35,549 nucleotides of DNA from Acephala macrosclerotiorum. Its lineage: Eukaryota > Ascomycota > Leotiomycetes > Helotiales > Mollisiaceae. Numbering within the stretch: the first letter of the stretch is position 1; each line of letters starts with the position of its first letter. The translations under genes and the position numbers were made by a program. The stretch covers positions 1 to 35,549 of the forward strand of contig MU119637.1 in the NCBI GenBank assembly GCA_014904845.1, in the 5' to 3' direction. Positions 11,923-21,680 of this stretch are shown here, piece after piece. The notes under the pieces were generated by a model. It did not search any database, was not told the DNA's origin, and saw nothing but the letters and a program-made list of their open reading frames with translations.

Positions 11923-12996
11923 TGATCGTTCGCTTTAAAGACTAATATCAACTTTTTTTCTATGTACGTAATATTAACACTTTAAACAATGAGCGATTTC
12001 ACTCAAATTTAACCGAGGTGCCCAAATCTAGCGATTTGATTGGTTCATTAAGAATTTAACAGTAGAGGTAGTTACGTAGTAGCTTCGGACTAATATGCAG
12101 CCGATCCGGTGAGGAACACCAAAACCTCGATTTACGTGCGACCGCGCTGCGCCTACAATTATAATATATCAGCTAATCCAAATTATTTAAGACTAATAAA
12201 TAAGTTGAAACTCTATTAAATACCGCCAGATTCCAAGTTTCAAGCGATTCTATTAATCCGTTGTTGCGCAAATCAATAGAATATAATCGCACTCTATAAA
12301 AATGGCGACCGCAAAACTGCTTGAGTGCGCTTTTGCCTTAGGTACTAAGGCCGGCAACCGCTCTCTCCAGTTTCTAAAACTCTTTAAGTGCTGGATATTT
12401 TTATAGCTGCGCAGCTTTCAAGAAGGGTCCCAAGGGGTCTCCCCCTGGAATTTTATACTAAGTAAAGTAATTTAAATTGATTGAATCGATTGTAGTAATT
12501 TAATATAAGAGACGGGGGTCCCAGGGGGTGTCCCCCTGGTGCAAAGCTCTATAGTAAGTGCGTTTTTGCCTAAGGCACCAAGGCAATAAAACACTAGAAT
12601 CTAGCTATATAGCTGCGTAGCTCTTAACGAGGGTCCTAGGGGGTGTCCCCTTGGAGTACTCTTTTGGTATGAGGCTCTGCTGGGAGTGTGTTTCTGCCTT
12701 AGGCACTAATAGGCTTATCAGCTTATCGGCTTCACCGCCCGGCAGAATCTCGAACTACTACTCTACCGTGGTGGTTCAAGTGCTTGTAAAACGCTCAAAT
12801 TAAGAGCTTTTAACTTGAAACTTGAAATAAAAGCATATTACTAAAGTCGAAGACTTTGAAGCCCTCCGCAGGAGCGCCCCTGCGAGGCCTGCGGAGCAAA
12901 ATGTGCATCGAGTGTCGAAAGAAAAAGTCCGTCCGCTGATTGGCTCGCTTGCGAGTCGACGGCGGACGGACTCTTTCTTTCGGAACGAGAGAAACA
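11923..12996. repeat. Long direct repeat, right copy (LTR-like, hairpin-dense)
   Basis: Second copy of the 913-2016 repeat, same orientation, about 1.07 kb. It has the palindrome AGCTGCGCAGCT at 12405-12416, a perfect CCAGGGGG-TGT-CCCCCTGG hairpin at 12521-12539, the CTCCGCAGG/CCTGCGGAG inverted repeat near 12862-12896, and the long terminal hairpin at 12916-12982. It also carries an insertion near 12350-12380 and a shortened second module. Its first 60 bases show C-to-T and G-to-A differences from the left copy, for example TGCACGTGACATC versus TGTACGTAATATT, so mutation from the AT-rich side reaches only its edge. It borders the unique gene region on the right. Confidence 0.8.
12916..12982. 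other. Long hairpin near the end of the right direct repeat
   Basis: Arms pair CGAAAGAA (12916-12923) with TTCTTTCG (12975-12982) and AGTCCGTCCG (12926-12935) with CGGACGGACT (12963-12972). Compared with the left repeat, a C:G pair has become T:A, with both members changed. The loop contains GGCTCGC-TT-GCGAG. Confidence 0.75.
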
Positions 12997-13017
12997 TTTT
13001 ATTATTATATATATTTA

Positions 13018-13516
13018 AATATTTTTAATTTAAAAAGTTTTAAAAATAAGAGGTAATACTTTTGGCCTTTGTAATACGCCCTTCAAAAGACATTTCCATT
13101 TTTTCTCTCGTTTTCCCCGACGAGTATTCTTGCGGTTTCCTCTTCCTCGTTTATTGCGTCAATGGGATGTGACTCGATTCTCACCTGGCTTTGGAAAATA
13201 CTCGCGATATTAAGCGAGGAAAATAAAATTCCAGTATGCTGAAGCCACAGGGAGGTGTCCGTTTCCCGTTTTCTTCCTCAGTTCGGTTGTTGTTATTTTG
13301 GAGGTCCGAATCTTCTAAGTCTTTCGAGGAGCGCATGAACCACTGCGAACTGGAAAGATATGTCCACTATATTTTCAGCTCGTCAGCCGTGCCACAACTT
13401 CAGCTTCTAAGCTAAGCCATGTAGCTCGTGCCTTTCCATACCCTTTCTCCCAATCCTCTCTTTTCCACTTTCCCAGCTTTGCACATTTTCCCTCTGCTAT
13501 TCAGTCAAATTTCAAG
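13018..13516 (+). promoter_or_regulatory. Upstream region of the HET gene
   Basis: Ordinary base composition returns here. The last 90 bases are pyrimidine-rich (TTTTCCACTTTCCCAGC and similar), typical of fungal core promoters and 5' leaders. No ORF or RNA gene is seen. The repeat block ends only about 500 bp before the first ATG, so native promoter elements may be truncated. Confidence 0.4.
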
Positions 13517-16088
13517 ATGGATGTAGCAAACAATCTAGGATCGATACATTACACCTAGAAAGACCTCAAAACCGAAGCCCACGACGAGAATCACTGGGGT
13601 GTACGTCTCGTGACGATCGAAGCTGGAAACCCAGGCTCCGATATCGTGTGCACACTGTCGTACACGACTTTGAGTCAATGCAAAGAACGTTTTGAAGCTC
13701 TGTCGTATCTCTGGGGCGATCCCAATGAGCTGAAGGACATTCTTCTAGATGGCATCAAATTTCGAGTCACCATCAACTTGCATGCCGCGTTGAATGGATT
13801 GCGATGCAAGAATGAGTCTCGAACGTTATGGATTGATGCTATCTGCATCGATCAGTCAAACATGCGGGAGAGAGCATTGCAGGTTCAGAAAATGGGGACA
13901 CTGTACTTATACGCTACCCGAGTGATAGCTTGGCTAGGCGAGGAAGCGAATGGTAGCAACGAGGCCTTCGCCATATTGGGGCAGTTGGAAGAGCTAGAAG
14001 GGGATGAGGCTATCGCTCAGTTCGTCGAAAGTACCCCCGACTCGAAGTGGGAAGCTTTCGACACCCTGGCACAACGACCGTATTTCAGAAGAGTGTGGAT
14101 GGCCCAAGAAGTCGCTGTCAACGGAGAGACATAAGGTGGGCCCCCTTTAGTGGGCCACTCCCTGCAGTGGGCCACTTTTTATTATTCAACCAAAAATTTA
14201 TATAATTATAAAAAACTTTTCATTTTTACTTTTTAATATATAAGGGTATATTTTGATTTAAATTTAAAAATAATTTATAAATAATTTATTTTATTATTTT
14301 TAATTATATTTTTTTAAATATTTTTAATATATTTATAAATTGTATAAAAATAAATTTATAAAATGGTTTAAAAAAATTAATAAACTTACTTTCAATCAAA
14401 ATATACTTCCATATTCAAAAATAAAAGATTTGTATTAATAATTACTTTTTTCAATTAAAAATTAAAATTTCTCACTAAAAATTTATATAAAATTTTTTAA
14501 ATTTAATTTTAAAAGCTATTTATTAATAGAAATACTTGCTTATTTTGTTTTTAACGCTGCATTAATATCAAAAATCTTTCAAAAAAGAAATTAATTTTTT
14601 TATTAATATTTGCAAAAGTTATTTATAAAATAAAAAAAATTCAAAATTTGTATATAATTTATATATAAATTAAAAATCTCGAGTTTTAAAGTTTAATTAT
14701 TCAATATATAAAATTGAAAACTAAAAACAAAATTAGTAACTCTATTAAGGTTTATATAAATAATATATATTTTTAATATTGGTTCTTTTTCATTAATATT
14801 TGATAAAAATATAAAAATTGAAAATCGTTGTTTTTGGTATAAAAAGTGGCCCACTAGAGGGGGGGCCCACCTTATATCGTCTGTGGAGACGAGACTGCAG
14901 CGTGGGACTTGTTGGTTTCAGCGGTCGAGAAACTTTTGAGATACACCTGTTATCGACCAACGTCCAAGTCCCGGGTTTCCCAACAAGGATTTGCAAGTGC
15001 CTGGGCATTGAGTGCTACTCGCGAGTACTATCAGAACAACATCAACAACGTTGGGGATCTCAGCCTCGTAGCTGTATTGTCATTGCTTCGCCAAAATCAT
15101 GCCACGGATCCTCGAGACAAGATATTCAGTATCCTGCGTTTCTCTGGACCATTGAAGCCTATTGTTCCAGACTACAATGCTTCGCTTTCCGATATCTTCC
15201 AACAAGTTGTTCGCAGCTACATGGATATTGGGTCGCTGGATATCCTTGGGTTCTGCAATGATAGCGGCCAAGCCGGTGTCCCAAGTTGGTGTCCGGATTG
15301 GACATCTTTGGGGAGCACTGCGAATCGTCTGCTCTGTCGTTTCTTTGATGCTGGGAAAGGAACCACACCTGTGGTGTCGACCAGTGATGGTGTTTTGACT
15401 ATCAATGGAGTGGTTCTTGATGAAATAGAAGCTCTTTGGGGTCCCCCGCCACAAACGTGGAGTCATGCAACTTTTATCAGGGAATCATTGATGGAATTGG
15501 AAGCCTTCGTTGCGAGAACATGTTCTCAAGAAAGCTCCATGGATGAGAAGACGAGGCAGGCTTTCCGACGAACGATAGTCGCTGATTTGAAGTGGGACCC
15601 TCATGATATGAAGCATATTACTAACTTAGACGAAGCATACGAAGCATGGGCAGTGTATGTCGCACTGCCAGATCTAGAGACAATTGATGGACGGGTGCTT
15701 AGCTTTCAACGAGCTGTTGACCTTGCGTTCATTGGGCATCAATTTGCTGTCACCAAGTCTGGAATCTTCGCTCTTGTCAGTCGCAAAGCTAGGGTCGGTG
15801 ACTCCTTGGCTGTCTTTCAGGGTGGTGATGTCCCGTATTGTATATCCAAGGGACCAAAGGGTGCGAAAAGTGAAGGTAGAGAAGGGAGAAAGGACACGAA
15901 TGCGAGGTATACATTTCTAGGCGAATGGTAAGAAACAAGAAGCTACACCTTTCTCGATTCAAATGACAATCCAATGAAGTCGATACTGATTGCTTGGATA
16001 TAGCTACGTCGACGGGTACATGCAAGGCAAGGCTATTGATGAGGTTGAAGTTGGAGCGCGAACATTGGAAGACATTGAGTTAATATAA
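13517..16088 (+). pseudogene. HET-domain (heterokaryon incompatibility) gene, disrupted by nonsense codon and transposon
   Basis: HET-domain proteins mediate non-self recognition and programmed cell death when unlike fungal hyphae fuse. The HET motifs are clear: FEALSYLWGD at about codon 59, LWIDAICIDQ at codon 104-113, then YFRRVWMAQE before the break. The part after the transposon has DPRDKIFSIL and PSWCPDWTS, typical of the family. The last exon follows a 76-bp intron (15928-16003, GTAAGA...TAG) and runs from 16004 to TAA at 16086-16088. Two lesions are visible. TAG at 13556-13558 lies in frame with the ATG at 13517, 13 codons in. A TIR element (14134-14872) puts a TAA at 14132-14134. The element plus one TA is 741 bp, so the frame on both sides agrees, and the reading region without it is 585 codons including both stops. 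The next in-frame ATG after the TAG (13862) would lose the HET core. Alternative: the TAG could be removed by an intron, but the only candidate is an implausibly short 36 bp. Confidence 0.88.
14134..14872. mobile_element. 739-bp TIR element (MITE-like, TA target) inserted in the HET gene
   Basis: Left end AGGTGGGCCCCC...AGTGGGCCACT is matched as an inverted repeat by the right end AGTGGCCCACT...GGGGCCCACCT (about 14846-14872). TA flanks both sides (14132-14133 and 14873-14874), the duplication made by Tc1/mariner-pogo transposases. The left end carries a second AGTGGGCCACT copy (about 14164-14174), giving a subterminal repeat. The interior is AT-rich with no ORF worth naming, so the element is non-autonomous. 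Its C residues are largely not in CG, unlike the left AT-rich block, so its composition is native and not the CpG-sparing mutation seen there. Family membership beyond TIR plus TA is inference. Confidence 0.9.
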
Positions 16089-16361
16089 CGAGGGACAAAG
16101 TATACTCTCATGTTGCTCGATAATATCCTGCCAAATTCCGATCTGGAAGGCCTTCCTCCCAAATCTTGACTCCCGATTCCTTTCCATGTCACCTAAGCCA
16201 CTTTTCAGTATATCCCTGGAACTCAGTCTTTGATGGGTGTTGTTTCCAGCATCAGGAGGATCTCCACTCTCGCCGCCATCACCACTGTCGCTGGAAGAGG
16301 AGGAGAAAGAGTCATCTTGAGTCGGGGTGTTGTTCTCATGAGCTTCTTGGATATCGCTCAT
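16080..16361 (-). CDS. Possible small Ser/Asp-rich hypothetical protein
   Basis: A 93-codon ORF with an acidic low-complexity stretch (SFSSSSSDSGDGGESGDPP) followed by a basic segment near NRESRFGRKAF. The upstream sequence on this strand (about 16600-16400) has a CA- and pyrimidine-rich, leader-like stretch. It also contains two short upstream ORFs of about 27 codons each (ATG GAT CTC... ending at 16384 and an overlapping one ending at 16389). The ORF ends a few bases inside the HET gene's last codons, in convergent orientation. No domain is recognised and homologues are unknown; it may be spurious. Confidence 0.35.
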   Translation of the reverse strand: MSDIQEAHENNTPTQDDSFSSSSSDSGDGGESGDPPDAGNNTHQRLSSRDILKSGLGDMERNRESRFGRKAFQIGIWQDIIEQHESILCPSLY

Positions 16362-18669
16362 ATCCTGCTACTACGTATTGTCCTCACCCTAAATCGTCAG
16401 CATAGTTGTGCTTTCGCTCGAGATGTAATAATGGTACAGATGACCCCAAGCGAGAGCTGAGATCCATATCATTTGCTTGCTTGTTGTACTGTCTTGTCTT
16501 CGAGAGATGGAAAGGGGATTTGTGTGTGTGCTGGGCTGAGATTTGTCGAGGTGCTGCTGGGGACAAAGTTTGGGATATCGCCGAGCAGAGAACCGTGACT
16601 TGCTTATATTGACCTTTTGCACCTTTCAATTCTGTCTTCGGCAATATTGGAAAGGACAGGGCTGGAGATTGTAGATTCCATCCATCGCTCGGACGAAGAG
16701 CAAATGGAAGCTGTCCACGAAGCAAGAAAATGTCTCATTTTGTGCTCATACCTCAAACTGCATAATCTCTATTACATCTCATGCACTGTCTCCAACAAAT
16801 TTCTTGAATTTGGAGAACTATTGTCGAGTGAGCTGTCGAGCTTAAAGTGACGCTGCAGAGCTCACCCCGCATCAACCTTGCCAACGCATCAATACATCAA
16901 GCATCGGGCTGAGGCTTATGCACCAGGCTATAAAGAAGATGAATAGATGCAACAGCACTCTCCTAGCGTAGTCCAATACCTTGTCTTAGACACCACGCAG
17001 GATCGAAGTATGCATGTTCGCTGAATTGCATCATTGGTCTGTTTTTTGGTATCGCAGGTTCTGATCAGCTGAGCGTTTCTGAAACTCCAGCCTGACAATG
17101 ATATCTGTTTCAGTGATATCAGATCTACCCCTTTGAGCAGACAATTGGTGGGACTGTTCCAAAAGACTTGAACTTTGGGATAAAACGGAAAGAACAGAAA
17201 TCTTGAAGCGACATAACAAGCCACAATTGGTAATCGCAACACAAGAACTTCCGCGCCTAGCGACCTACTCTACTAATACCCGCGATTTGTATTTCCGAGG
17301 CTATCAGCAGTGGAAGCATATTTACAAAGGTGAGAAAGTCCCAAACATTAGCAAGACCTTACATGGCAGAAGAGGTACAGCGAAACGGACGGAACGAATA
17401 AATGAAGCTCTATCTGAAAGTACAGTGCAGCGTCTGCTCTCTCCTCGATAGGGTCAAACGTTGATACTGCCTAGTTGACTTGTGAACTGGCTATGATGAA
17501 TGAGTGGATTTGTATATAATGTATACCGAAGCTATCCTTGTCCTAGTATTAAAGACATGATATTGTACAGCACTTGCCGTCGGACTGGCCTGAGACTGGA
17601 TGTTGCATGACAGGTGCCCTAAGCACGATGCGTTGATCCCCTTTCAAGATCAATCTTGGGGCCAGATGAGCAGTAGACATCGAGGCAGCTCGGAAGCTCA
17701 CGAGGGAGGTCGCTAGTTTCAGCCGGCCAATTGGCCACAATCTTGGCTCCATCCTCAATATTGTCAGAACGTCTGTCAAGCACGTGATTTTTGGCGCTAG
17801 TTTCGGGGGTTAAAAACTCTGATCTCGAGCTCTTGTAAAATGCAACTGATTCTGATCTAATCTACTCTACCCTAAAGTGCTATTCTGACAAATATTCAGA
17901 ACTCGGGTCCTCGATTGAATCCAAAAGAAAACAGCCGAGAAAACATTTTCTAGCCTAGATTCCACAGCCGGTAACCGAAAAGCCCCGATAGCATGCATAT
18001 GCGTCGAAATATCTACATGCCTAAAACAGGCAATGCCCTCATCCACCCCACTGCCCGATCCCGACAATGTAGAACATCGACACGCAACAAACACTCCGCA
18101 TCAAATTCCCAATTCCGGCAGTGCAGGATTGCGACCTGCAACAAAAGCCGGTGATGGTGGTACGAATCTCAAACAGGGTAATGTTCAACCTCAAGCAGGA
18201 TAATGAAAAACACGTGAGACAGCCATGTGGTTGGGGTCGAGAATTGCCACTTTAGGAAAATGATGTTTGCGATGTGCAACACTTCATGAACGCGTCGTGA
18301 TGACTGGATGATCTAGACCGAAATCAGAAGCAAGAAGAGAGAATTGACGTGGCTGTCTGAGTGCGTAAAAGGAAAGTTGGTGCATGGTGAAATGGCGGTC
18401 ACTTGACCATGAACAGCAAACATGAAACGGCAGACAATCGCAATCGCAGAACCTTCGCGGAGCCCTCACATTGATTTGGTTGACTCTTGTATTACTATTA
18501 AGTATATCCACCCTGCCTTTATTGAACACACGATTTGGATTCAGTATAGACATTCTCAGGAAAGGCGCCAATACCCTATTCTTCTATACACAGAAATGTA
18601 ACATAATTATGGTTCAGGCAGCCCATGGATCTCATTTTGCATTCCCTCACACACTCCCATCATAACACA
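16362..18669. other. Gene-poor intergenic region
   Basis: About 2.3 kb of ordinary composition. Short ORFs of 60-115 codons occur in several frames (for example plus-strand 17203-17451), but none shows a domain, convincing splice structure or biased composition. CACGTG occurs at 17781-17786 and near 18215, without clear context. The part next to 18670 is the likely 3' untranslated region of ERG6. Confidence 0.5.
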
Positions 18670-19964
18670 TTACGCCTTGGGCTTCCTCGCGACCATCAAG
18701 TACATTGGGGTGAACAGATCCTCCTTCGCACCAGCAACTAAGCAATCAGCAGCAACGGCCATGCTGTCTGCGGTCTTCTGTGTTCCTGGAGGGGCAAGGC
18801 CAAAAGTCTCCAGAATGCCGACAAATTTGTGTGCCATACCACGACCCAGCTTTGTCATTCTGAAGATGGTTGGGAAATCCCAGATGGAACTCATCTTGCT
18901 GAAGTCGCCGGCCAAAGGCCAGTACCATGGAATGGCATCTGGTCGCTTGGCCAAATCCTCGTGAAGCTCAAGCTCGAAACCAGCGGCTTTGATGGCGGCG
19001 ACACCTTCGGAGATTCTGACCATGTTGGCAATTCCATCACCGACCTCAATGCCCAAACGAATTTCGCGGTGATGGGGGTTGTCATTGTCGTAGTTGTCGG
19101 TCATGAGCCATTCATAGACACCAAAGACACCACCGGGCTTGAGGACACGGAAAATTTGGCTGTAGACACCTTCGAGAGAAGGAGCGTGAACAGTTGCCTC
19201 AATGGCATAGACTGCATCGAAAGAGTTTTCGGGGAAGTCCATTTGCTGTTTGGCGGTCAATGAGAATGCCCGAAAAAAAAAAAAAAAGAAAGCACATACC
19301 ATGAAGTCACCTTTGACGAACGCCAACTGGTTGGAAAGGCCCTCCTTTACGGCATATCGGGTGGCGCGCTCAATCTGGTAGTCGTTGTTGTTCAAACCAG
19401 TGATGTGTGCACCAGTAAACTTGGCAATTTCTCTGGCGGGACCTCCAACACCACAGCCAACGTCGAGAACCTTGTCGCCATCCTTGATACCAATCTTTGC
19501 CGCAAGGTAGTGTTCGTGGCGGGCAATGGCTTGGTAGAAAGGTTCACCGTATGCGTAGCGGCAGAAATGGAAAGATTGGCCCCAACCGTACTCGTAAAGA
19601 TCTGTTCCAAGATTGTAGTAACTATGCATGATGAGCATTTATTCGAAAGTGAGTGTGCCAAAGGACGTACTGTCTCGTCAGGGTTGCATATTCTTCTTTT
19701 CGTGCCTGCAGAGGAGTCCTGTTAGCATTGAACATGGGCTGGGAAATTTCTCAACAGAACCTCTCTGGTCTCAGGGGTTTCGTCCTTTGCGGCCTTGTTG
19801 TCCCAGTGCTTGAAGTACTCGTCAACGGCAGCTTTCTGAGCAGCTTTGTCCTTCTTCAACATAGCAGAGAAACCACCTCGAGCCTCAGACGAGTCCTTGT
19901 GCATGGCCTTGTTGAAAGCAGCATCGCGAGCCTTGTCCTCGGCCTCGAGCTTTGCAGGTGCCAT
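18670..19964 (-). CDS. erg6: Sterol 24-C-methyltransferase (ergosterol biosynthesis)
   Basis: Transfers a methyl group from S-adenosylmethionine to C-24 of the sterol side chain (zymosterol or lanosterol type) in the ergosterol pathway, on ER and lipid-droplet membranes. There are four exons: 19964-19761, 19705-19671, 19621-19300 and 19245-18670. Introns are 55, 49 and 54 bp; the first has an unusual GTTCTG donor but a clear GCTAAC branch. The product is 378 residues, normal for the family. Motifs are the SMT signature [11 protein letters not shown] (about 89-99), SAM-binding [10 protein letters not shown] (131-140), [10 protein letters not shown] after the third intron, FRVLKPGG, and a C-terminal SMT domain with [10 protein letters not shown]. 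The third intron contains 15 T in a row, is 54 bp long and has no in-frame stop, so its retention would add 18 residues. The gene diverges from SLT11. Confidence 0.96.
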
Positions 19965-20423
19965 TGTGAAGGGAATTTGTAGAAAAGTGTTTGAGAAGAG
20001 GCCCAGATGTTGAATTGAGAATTGTAGAAGGGGTGACTTGAGAATTGAAAACGTTGAGAAGTGGAATGTTCGTGGGTTTTATGTGCTTCTTGATTGCATG
20101 TGTTTGTTTGGAAGATTGTTGAAGACGTGCCTGGCATTAGATTGGCGCTAGCAAAACCCGAATACGACGGCTCATGGATCCCTGTAAAGGGGCTAGATAC
20201 ACTAGTCATAGTTTCATCAGCCACATCAATGTCACGTGTATCTTCAGAAGTGTGGCGCTTAGAAATCTTTCTCGACCTCGAAGTTGCCCCTCAGCCTCAT
20301 CCCACATCACCACCCTACATCGGCGCAAGGTACAATCAGCGAAGACATTATACAGCGACACGTATTTGAGCGGTAATCCAACAGCAAAACCATCTACGGA
20401 AGTCCCGAGATTCTACAGCAGCC
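19965..20423. promoter_or_regulatory. Shared divergent promoter of ERG6 and SLT11
   Basis: The 459 bases between the two start codons must hold both promoters and leaders. A perfect CACGTG (20233-20238), the core bound by bHLH factors, lies near the middle. SREBP-type bHLH factors control ergosterol genes in fungi, so this is a candidate site. No direct evidence links it to either gene. Confidence 0.5.
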
Positions 20424-21680
20424 ATGCCTCCGCAGATCAAGCAAGATTTGAATCGCTCTGGATGGGAAACCACCGACTTCCCATCTGTTTGCGAAAACTG
20501 CCTCCCCGATAATCCCTACGTGCAAATGATCAAACAAGACTACGGAGAAGGTACGTCTATTACTCTTTCATCACGAACATCTGCGGCCTCTGCTGCATAA
20601 TGCTATCCCTCCTTAACCTCCTCGTACTCGGATTTTGATGCTAACTTGAATACAGAATGTAAGATATGCACGCGCCCCTTCACAGTCTTCAAATGGAAAG
20701 CAGACCGAACCTCACGGAGCAAGCGAACGAACATATGCCTCACCTGCGCGCGACTCAAGAACTGCTGCCAATGTTGCATGCTGGATCTCTCCTTCGGTCT
20801 ACCCATCGTAGTCCGTGATGCCGCACTCAAGATGGTCGCTCCCGGTCCACAAAGCGCGGTAAACAGGGAATACTATGCACAAGAGCACGAGAAGGAGATT
20901 GAAGAAGGCAGGGGAGGAGTCGAAGCTTATGAGAAGACCGACGAAAAGGCGAGGGAACTATTGCGACGATTGGCGAACAGCGAGCCATATTTCAAGAAAC
21001 AAAGACGGATTGGTCCAGCAGATGGGGAAGGCTCGGCCGAAGGAGAGGGCTCGACGTCAACAGCGCTGGCGACGAAAGGTCCAGGTCCGATACGAACACG
21101 AGATAGCAGGGGTGCGCCAAGCTCGAGGGGTGCAGGTGCTGCGCGCGGCGGGAGGGGCGGAGCTAGAGGTGGAAGAGCGTTCCCAAGCGCGGCACAATTA
21201 CCTCCCCAACCTCAAGATATTCTTCCTCCGGCTGATCAATCCATTACTTCGCTGTTCATTACTGGTGTTGAGGATGATCTGCCGGAATTTAAGATTAGGG
21301 AGTTCTTCTCTCCATACGGAAAGCTGAGGTCATTAGTCTGCTCGCACATGTCTCATTGTGCGTTCGTCAACTATGCTACAAGAGAGGGAGCTGAGGCGGC
21401 GGCGGAGGCTTTGCAGGGTAGAGCTGTTATTGCGGGTTGTCCATTGAGGGTACAATGGGGAAGACCTAGACCAATTGGAACTATGGATAAGGATGAGAGA
21501 ATAGCAACTGGTCGGGAAGGTCGTTCTGCGTTTGCTTCGTCAAGTTCAGGCGCTGGTGGTGCTGGGAGCTCACAGAGAGCGATTGCGGCTCCGCCGAAAG
21601 ATGACCTTGCTAGTATGGCTGCTGTTGCTGCCCCCCCTGGTTCAGGTGATGTGCAGTATGCTAGTCTGGCAGGAAATTGA
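20424..21680 (+). CDS. slt11: Pre-mRNA-splicing factor SLT11/ECM2 (RBM22-like)
   Basis: Spliceosome component that binds U6 snRNA and helps form the U2/U6 structure in the active site (family knowledge). Exon 1 is 20424-20550; a 105-bp intron with TGCTAAC branch follows; exon 2 is 20656-21680. The total is 383 residues, usual for fungal Slt11. The start MPPQIKQDLNRSGWE is typical. N-terminal zinc-binding cysteines are C23, C26, C44 and C47, then CLTCARLKNCCQCC. An RRM starts near residue 241 (SLFITGVEDDLPEFKIREFF, then CAFVNYATREGAE), followed by VQWGRPRP. A Gly/Arg-rich linker (RGAGAARGGRGGARGGRAF) joins the two, and the tail is Ser/Gly/Ala-rich. It is divergent from ERG6 and convergent with MZM1. 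Confidence 0.96.

Noticed and set aside
907..13002. TTTTAT as target duplication of one large LTR element
   Set aside because: TTTTAT also follows the left copy directly, and the flanks are nearly all A and T, so the match cannot distinguish one large element from two separate insertions.
14818..15261. 147-codon ORF starting in the TIR element and running into the HET region
   Set aside because: It is out of frame with the HET coding sequence, which explains the region fully; the reading is a shadow.
15080..15466. Antisense ORFs opposite the HET C-terminal exon
   Set aside because: Mirror frames of the real coding sequence, without domains.
17203..17451. 82-codon plus-strand ORF in the gene-poor region
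   Set aside because: No domain, no splice context and no composition bias; the length is expected by chance.
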